A stretch of DNA of 64,000 nt from Nepenthes gracilis (Eukaryota > Streptophyta > Magnoliopsida > Caryophyllales > Nepenthaceae): NCBI GenBank assembly GCA_033239525.1, contig BSYO01000008.1, positions 14,430,830 to 14,494,829 on the forward strand. Reading direction: 5' to 3'. This document shows positions 28,501-37,500 of the stretch, in pieces. The notes below the pieces were generated by a model, which saw only the letters and a list, made by a program, of their open reading frames with translations, ran no database searches and was not told the origin of the DNA. Within the stretch, counting starts at the first letter, position 1. Each line of letters opens with the position of its first letter. Position numbers and translations under genes: made by a program.

Positions 28501-31500
28501 AATCCGTTGCAATACTTCAAATAGACTGATGTATCTTAGCTTTAGTTTCCCATTTGAACCAAAACTTGCCACTCTTTTCTTTGGTGACACTTTCAAAAAC
28601 ACATGAATGCTTACTTCAAAGCTCAAGTTAGATCTATGATCAATATAGCTCTTTTGTTGACTCTGGCTAACTTGCAAATGATCTCGAATCAATTTAAACT
28701 TATCCATAATCTCTTGAATTATCTCTAGACCCAAAAGTACGATCTCCTATCTCCTCCCAATTAATCGGGGACTTACGTCTCCTTTCATACACAGCCTCAA
28801 AGGATGCTACATCGTACTTGATTGGTGGCTATTGTTGTATGAAAATTCAGCCAGTGGCAAATAATTATCTCAATTGCTCTTCATTTCTAAAACTGAAGCT
28901 CTAAGCAAATCTTCCAAAATCTATATCGTCTACTCCAACTAACTATTTGTTTGCTGATCAAAAGTTGTGTTAAATTTCAGCTTCGTACCCAATTATCTGT
29001 GCAAGCTCTTCCAAAATTTCAACACAAAATTAGGATCTCAATTTTACACAATAGATGCTGGAACTCTATGCAACCTCACTATTTCCTTAATATAAACCTG
29101 AGCCAAATGATCCCTAGAAACATTGTTCTTACTGGAATACAATGCACCAATTTGGTTAGCTAATCCACTATTATCCAAACTATGTCATGGTTCCTAGCCA
29201 TCCTGGGTAATCCAATGGTGAAATCCATTGTGACACACTTCTACTTCTAGCTGAGAATAGGCAAAGGCTGAGTCTTGGCGACTTTCGATGCTTGGCCTTG
29301 ATCTGTTGACAAATAATACATCTCCCCACAAAAGTTGCTACTTCCCTCTTCATGTTTCTCCACCAAAAGAGCTTTCTCATGTCTTGATATATCTTGTTGA
29401 TTCCCTGGTGCATGGTATATTTGGCTATATGGGCTTTATTTAAAATCTTCTCTTTTAATTCTCATACGTTAGGCACAAAATTTGATCTCAAAATCGAAGA
29501 AATCAACAACCTAAATATTGAAATTTGCTCATGATTCTTTGTTCAAATTCTCCATGATCACCATTGTACTTGAAAATAGGGTAGAATCATGCAGGAACCT
29601 TGTAAGTGCAGCTGAATGTTGCAATTCGTTATTCCATTTGATATATCTCATTCCTTAATCATCATGTGGACCATCATGCCGACTAACTTCCAACTCAACG
29701 AATCTGCAACTATGTTAGCCTTCCGGGTTGATATTGAATTTTACCGTTGTAGTCCTTAAGCAAATTCATCCAAAGTCATTGCCTTACATTCAACTCTTTC
29801 TAAGAAAATGAATATTTCTAACTCTTATAGTCAAAATATACTAGAAATTTCCTACCGTACAAGTAATCTCCAATTCTTCGAAGCGAAATTAATTGCCGTT
29901 AACTCCAAATCATGTGTTGAGTAGTTTAGCTTCAACCGCTAACTCCTCAAATGGCCACAAAAGATTGCATAAATTCTAGAGCTATCAAAATATGCCCCAA
30001 ATATTCAAAAATTAACATGTTACCTTGAACCAACAAAGGATTTGCTGGATTGTCCTTGGCGGTCATTGCATAAGTCTTCCCAACACACTAGGCTTTCGGT
30101 CCACTTGCGTCATTGAGTGAATGCATTCCTTCACCACATGGCCAATTTTGCCACATTTGAAACAAGCTTCAATTTGCTTATAGCACTGTCACCCTCTTTG
30201 AAAATTTTCACAATGATCGTACACCGGCTTTGATTGTTATTGTGGCTTACTTAACTGGACTTTGATGGACTTCTTTGTCCCTTTATCATTAGGCTTCACC
30301 TTGAATAAGATCCTCTTGATCCAAAGCTCTAGCATCCACGGTAGTGCTTCTTTTCTCAAAAAAACTTTCCTCTTTTGCTCCTACTGAATGAGCAAGGCTC
30401 ATTCAATAACTTTTCTATACATCCTTAGATGCAATGACACTAGTTTTTGCTGAATCAAGTCTTCCAAAACTTGGAGAAACTTCCTTGCCCTCCTAGACTC
30501 ATCCATCATCATCTGTAGGCAAAATGAACCAACTCTGTAAATTTGGCATTGTACTCCACCATCGTATGATTGTCTTGCCAGAACCATAACAATTCATCTT
30601 CCTTTTGTTTACGATGGCTTGTTGGATAATATTTGCTGTGAAACACCCCTTAAACATGTTCAATGAGGTTTCCTCACTCTCCATTTCTAAGATTCTCTTT
30701 TTCATAGCTCACTAATGGGCGGCCTCGCCATCCAGCTAATAGGTGGCAAACTTGACTTGGTCTTATTCCAGGTGGCAAACTTCACTTGGTCTTCTTCTAG
30801 GCAATTTATCACTTCAAACACTTTTTACACCCTACCGATCCCCGTCTCAAACTTTATAGGATTTGGAGCTCCTAAAAATAGTAAAACTCACTCATTAGTG
30901 AATTGATCGCATCCAGCCATCTCTCCTTTGGATTTCTGCCTTGCTCCACCTCATGACGTTGTACCTTACAATTCATAATATTTATCATCCTTTTCCATGA
31001 TGGCAAAATAGTTGTCTTCCCGACTAGATCCAGCACCTTGACCTCCCAACATTTTGTAACTATCACGTGGAAATCATAATGTCTAGTTCCTCAATCCATT
31101 TAAGAAATTTTCTTACAACTAGCTCTAATACCACCTCTTGTTACCCAAACATAATGACATAAATAAAATAAACCATAAACTAAAAATCAAAACCGAGACA
31201 TGATTTAATGCTACTAACCAAAAAATAGTCTCCACAATTAATAGCCAACAAAAAAGATAAAACATTCTAGAATTGGCCAAACTCTCTATGTTTGGCCCTA
31301 ATGTCAATGTACCTATTCATTACTCATCAAAAAAATGCAAAATATCTATCCATTAATGGGGGTTCACCAGCCTAAACATGAATGTGAGACAATTAATACA
31401 ACCCTGACATAACCAAACTAAAGGTTTGCAATTTACTACAATCCCCAATTTGAACTATTAAACAGCTAAAATCAAATCCTTCGAGTCTCCTTTGGTGCAA

Positions 31501-34500
31501 AATCCATACAAGAGATTTAAACCTGCTAATCTGAAAAGGTACAAACATTTAATAAGAGTGAATCTAACGTTTAATAAAGCATATATATATTTATATGGAT
31601 ATACATAATAAACATGGAAAAATATAATAATAATCAAATACTAAATTGTGTAAAAATAATGATAAACATTTTTCTAACTTGTGGATGTTAGGTAATGTTT
31701 TTCACTTACAAATAACATTTTGAGCCGTGTCCGAATCTATTTACTTAATTCTCTACAATTATTCTTATTGAATTAAACGAAAGATCCTATAACACAACAA
31801 ATATACAAATTTTCCAATAGTTAAAACAAGGAATCTTCAAAAAATTTTAAGATAGAATTTTCATTAAATGCTTCCATAAAAACATGCAAAGTCAAATATC
31901 TAAATATTTCATGATTTCTTATAAATTTTATAAAATTAGGCATATGCCTTTAAAATCTCAAGATTCTCCAATAAAATGGACATGCATGTGAAATAAAATA
32001 AAAAAAGGATAATAAATAATCACATGTATGTATGTTTAAATAAAGATCTAAAGGAACAATTTGATAGTTTCAGCAATAATGCAGTGGCTTTGATGCACTC
32101 GTCTTAAGTTAAATATTACTTAGATCTAACACAAATCATTCCAAAACTACATTCCTTTGCATTCTCTCTCCTCTTTTCTCTTCTTTTTTAATCTTCCTCT
32201 CTCCTATCTTAAATTCCAAGCCAAAACAATTGAAAATTAGCCAATAGGAGTTTAAATACCTTGATTGGGGCTCGTGCACCCATCAAGCATGGGCATAATA
32301 CATATGCATGCATGAGGGTCCTTCAATCCACGCACAAGTGCCTACAATACTGTTAGTCACACACCTTGTCGCCACCATGCATGAGCGCTGAATGTTCTAC
32401 TAGTCATGCCCTAGTGCCACACATGCACAGGTCAAGTGCCAGCTCTCTCACCTCAAATACTTGATTTTTTTTTTTCTAAACACAATTATTATCAAAATTT
32501 TCACTTAATATAATTAATTTTGATGTCATAATAATTATTCGGCAATTGGGTTCTACATTTATGACTTATCGCCTATGTTTGAGGATTTTTTTTATGGAAT
32601 GATATTGTTATGATGTTGAGATGTTAAAGAGGAATCAATGTCACGAACTAGACAGTCTATGGTTTTTTTATTGGGAACTGGATCTAGTTGTGACATATTA
32701 GGCTAGTGTAAGATTTGAGGAGTATACAATGAACTATTCCAACTTTTATGATAATGTATTTAAATTTTCTATTACCCTAAAATTTTGTCTAAATTCACCA
32801 TAATTTGTAGAAAAATGTAAGAATGCAAGAAAAAATTATAAGAAATTATTCTGAGTCGATTAGATTTTAACATCCTCAATTAAGTTATTAATGTCACTGT
32901 TGACTCAATCTTTGCCACTGCTTTGATTTGTTGCCACAATAGTCTAAGCATAATTCATAGTGCTTGCTTCATACCTGTGCCACACAATTCACCTTACTCA
33001 ACTCCTCGATTTGTAGACCACCACTTTTTCCATCGTATCTTGTTGATGTGCCCATTGAGTTGCTCACTAGCACTCTTGGTCTTGATAGTGATTGCCTTTG
33101 TCCCATTACAAGATTAGATCTCCTCCGCGGTGGCCTAAATTTCTTATATGCTCTCACAAATTCTCCAAAGCATCTCTATGTCGAACCATACCTCAGCATT
33201 GCGATATGGATGATCTCTTGCAAAACCCTACATTGTAAATACTCTACATCACCTCCGCGTCTTATTTGTACCTCAGTGTGGTCATCCGGACGATCTTCAG
33301 TAGGATTTACTTGGCAATCCTACACCTTGGCACAGTGGTCCGAATAAGCTTCAATAGGATTTGCTTGCTAATGAAATTAACTCGTTGGTCAGCTCCATGG
33401 ACTTAATGTAGCACAAGATATCAGTCACTTCCGACACCTTGAAAATATTCAGCTAGATCAACATAATGCACTCCATCATACTTCAAGCACAATATGATAA
33501 TGCCATCTATACAAGTTTCCCAGCCACAGTGTTTTTGTAGTTTGTCAGTCCTTGTTTACTCGCCAATGGACACTAGCTCTCTAGTCAAACTGCATCCTCT
33601 TTGTCCTCCGACGAAAGAAGTTGGCCTTCCATACAAGGAACTGCTCACCACTGCAACTACCATGATTGGACGCATCACCAAACTGACGTCACAGGAACCA
33701 CATTACCTTAGACAACATCCAACCACAAGCATCCTTTTAAGGGCTTGGACTTATCCAATCGCTTAACATGAACAACACTCCTGCAAATGTTAAGGGTTCA
33801 CAATCTCATGTTCCTCGTCTATTCTTTGTGAGTTTTGATGCTTCCCTCTAGATGCATTGTTAATGCCACTAATAAATGGACAGTCTTTTCCAAGCAATGT
33901 CTAGTCATCATAATAACACATTTCCCTAGAGACATGGAATCATCCAATTATTCCACATCAATAGCACTCCTCTCAAGGACTGAACTTGTCACAAGTCCAC
34001 ACAAATATCACAGGCATTAAGATGTCCAAGGAGATGTTCAATCTTAGCTACATCTATCACAAGTTCCTCCTTGGAATGACCCTCATTAAGCAATGCCTTG
34101 TTCCCAAGGCATTAATCATTAAAGTGCCGTTTCACTCAAATGTCTTCTCCCAATAAGCATCTCAGTCGATGCCAATTGAACCCAATAACATCCTTGACAT
34201 GGTCATCCTCTAATAATATGGTGCTCATAACCATGAGGCCAACATGGCTAACCTGTCCCATTAAGAATTCACCCAAGACAAGACTTTGCAAGAAGTCTCA
34301 CACAGTGTCATGATGGATGATACCCTATGAAAGCCTCAACAAAGCACTAAAGTGCCTCTCACACATTCCGTCTTGAACAACGAAGTGTATCACATAATAA
34401 GGCTCGCCAATGGCAACTTTGACACAGTCATCCCAAGATGACACAGTGCTCGCTATCATCCAGTACGCCTAGCTGATATGTCAAAATTTTGAACTCAATT

Positions 34501-37500
34501 AGAACAAGACTTTGCCAGAAGCATGATTATACACGATCACATGCCCCCATAACAATGTTGACAACCTTGTAAAGTATCACTCTTTTTGAAGATATCACTA
34601 AGGTATCGACAATTACGACAAAATTATGCAACAATGTAGTACATGATGCATCGGCTACCATATAATGTCATCGTTTCTTTGCTATCAACTCTACAACTAG
34701 ACTCCTTGTGACCAAGTCACTCTGAGTACATTGAACACAAAAAAGTTGGACAATATTAAATCCAACTCAACGCAAGATTTCAATGAAGTAGGGTCTAACC
34801 CCAACAAACTCAACTTCTACTCAAACGACCCGTGGATCACCAATGGTTACTAATATGCATTGCCTTCGAGTAGAGCTTTGTTTCGCCCATGTCCCAAATG
34901 CAATCTGGAGACACCCAACAACGAGAGTTTCATGGTTGCTAATCGAGTTCTAGTATCAATCTCACTTTACAAACGGGGTCAATACTAATGCGTAGCATTT
35001 TAATTCCACAAAATCTCTAACAAGCTTGATCAAGATCAACTAAGAATCAGTTACAACACTTATAGCAAATTGCATGCTCTGACCAAAACTCATGCACCCA
35101 ATTGAAACACTGAAGTTACAGTCGACTTAGCTCTAACAAGCTTGATCAAGATCAACTAAAAATCAGTTACAACACTTGAAACAAATTGCATGCTCTGACC
35201 AAATCTCATGCACCCAATTGAAACACTGAAGTTATAATCGACTTAGCTTTGTCACGGATGTATTTTCATATAGTAGAAACTAACCATGCAATGCAAAAAC
35301 TTCTCTAACCCATGGCGTTAGGACTTTTTTATGTCATGGGCTATCTCGCGAATGAGGATTTACTATTCCTATCTCAAATATTTAGCCACATGGGGTTAGC
35401 AAGTTGAACCCCTCACAATGAGTCCTACATTAGTCACAATGACTTCAAGGCTTCCACACCTTTCGATCAAGCAGCTAGTAGTATATTGATTGCTTCCCGG
35501 TTTCTAGATCACCATCAAGGTGACGTTTGCCCCATCAATAGATTCTCATGTACGACTCAGTACTTGCTCACATAGGGTCATTAGAGAACAAGTCGTCACA
35601 TGGATCACTTGTGTTCCAATATATCATCAAGGATTCACCAATCCATCTATGTAAGCTACACATAAAGGCAACATGCATCGTAACACATGCGGGTTACCTT
35701 ATTGTACTCGCTATATCAATCCTTGGGTCTAGACCTAACATACGTAGCAACTATGATATCAATCTCAACGGCACGATGTTGCCCCATTCTGTGCTTCTAA
35801 CATCATGAGCATTAACTCGGCTTAAGACTCCTAGTCATGTCTCACCTCAGGAGGATTATCCCCACAAGTGTGATGTGCAAGAGCCCATCCCCATGCAACC
35901 GAGGTTCATAACCTTTCACCTAAACCTCATCCACACTATCGAGCCCTTCAGCCCTCATTGGATAGTGTTCACTTGGTAGTGAGCCTCATGGAAACTCTCG
36001 ATCATCCTTGTGATATCACTAGAGCCCATCCCCTATCACAGGATAGCTTACTTAGGTGATGTGTAGCACCACAACACAATAATATTCCCTAAGTGTGGTG
36101 GAGAGCTTGAACACGACATCCCCCGTATAGCGGATATTAGACATTTGTGGGATTTCCAAGAGTATATGTTCAACTGTTTCAATTTTCACAATGGGTTATC
36201 TAATTTTTTTCCCACCCTAAAATTCTGTCTAAATTCACCATAATAATTAGAAAATTATTCTGAGCTGGTGCATTTTGACACCTTGCACCTTTAACAACAC
36301 ACCACCATATCATAATTTCCTAGGTGGAGCAGTCTTTGATCTTCAGAGTAGTATGAGATGGAATTGCTGATAATGCATTAATTGAAACTTTTGTTGGTTC
36401 TGTTTCTTCAAGCAGTGCTGCAGTGTGTTCTGATTCCTGATCCTATGGGATTTCTGTTTCTTGCTGAACTGATAAGGCACCGTATTGTTTACTAGCACAT
36501 CTGTTTCCTGAAGAGAACTTATCATGGCATCTGTAACAAAGGCACGTTGCTTTCTTTTGTTCCAATGTGAGAGGTGAAGAGACTGTACTGGTACGGCCAT
36601 CGGTATTGACAGAGGGTTATCTACATGGTGGAATGAAAGTTGTACTTGAAAATGGCTTGTTCTCCTTGTGGACGGCCTCAACAGCTTGCTTCTGTAGTTG
36701 GGCTAATTGAAAGGCATATTCAATAGATGAAGGATTAAAGATCTTTAACATGGTATGTAAGGTTATCTGTTAGGCCAGTCAAAAAGCTAGAGCTGAAATA
36801 GCTTTCAGGAAGTTTGTGCTTTTCTTGCAGCATATGAGCTTTAAGCTCGTCAAATTGATCTTGATATATTTCTGGAGATCCTTTTTGTGCACTTGTTGAA
36901 TTCTTTGACAAAATCTAATAAAGCACGATCCCCAAATCTTTTACAAATATCATTATTAAAGATTTCTCAATAAGCATTATGATTTTGCATATTGTATCCT
37001 CGGAACCAAGCACACCTCTCCATGAACATGAAAGAAATTTTGTAATTGTTGGTCTGGTGAAATGTGATGCAATGCAAAGTATATTTGGCATTGAAAGGTC
37101 CAATTTCTTGATTTCGGGCCATTTAAATAGGGAAAATTGAGTTTGAGAAGTGGAAATTTGGGTAATCTGGTAGGAAGGTTGTGATGTGCTGAGTAGTTTA
37201 AGTAAGAGTTTGATGGGGCTGTGGTAATGAGGCGGTTGAACCAGTAGTGGGTGGTTGAAGAATGGGGTATAGTGGTGTATCTGTATTTGTGTTTGCAACA
37301 GGACTATTTATCTGTGGGTGGGAGGATTGCAGATTTTGGGGAAAAGAGTTCATCTGAGATACCTGAGACATTAAGAGGCTGATTGAATCTACAAGGTGGG
37401 CGAACCTGTCCCCATTTGCCACATTTTGTTGCTGCATCTGATTCTGAAGTTTTTGTTGAACAGAAACAATTTGTTCTGTTAATTTCTTACTAGGCTGGGC

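Larger units (their letters stand above)
27200..32557 (-). mobile_element. Tekay-lineage chromovirus on the - strand, decayed, with internal deletions
   Basis: The 5' LTR is at the right (31139-32557), followed leftward by the primer-binding site, gag, protease, RNase H, integrase, the integrase C-terminus and a shortened 3' LTR (about 27200-28149). The LTRs align (for example AACGAAAGATC, ATGCAAAGTCAAATA and TAACACAAAT words) but the left copy lacks the part matching 31139-31560. The reverse transcriptase core is absent. Confidence 0.72.
26381..32695 (+). mobile_element. Tekay-type LTR (solo-like) inserted in the left LTR of the LARD-like element
   Basis: It begins TGTAATATCCGAGATATTTTG at 26381 (chromovirus-type start) and ends AGTTGTGACA at 32695. 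Outside these points the host LTR resumes exactly as in its intact partner. Only about 26381-27200 and 32558-32695 belong to this LTR; the middle is a - strand Tekay element. No clean 5-bp target duplication is visible (GGGAT against TATTA), so the junction may have been altered. Confidence 0.6.
25527..36280. mobile_element. Non-autonomous LTR element (LARD-like), interrupted by later insertions
   Basis: The left LTR is 25527-26380 plus 32696-32872 (854+177 = 1031 bp) and the right LTR is 35250-36280 (1031 bp). The right LTR runs TGTCA...TGACA and both are flanked by CCTTG. The LTRs align along their length (for example the TATTTAGC...GGTTAGCAAG block near 25640 and 35380, and CCCTAAAATT-TGTCTAAATTCACC at 32775 and 36213). 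The internal region 32873-35249 (2377 bp) has no gag or pol motif. Orientation is unresolved; a purine stretch beside 32873 hints at the - strand. Confidence 0.78.

Noticed and set aside
26376..32700. Target-site duplication for the 26381-32695 insertion
   Set aside because: Flanks GGGAT and TATTA do not match; the insertion itself is supported by the uninterrupted partner LTR.
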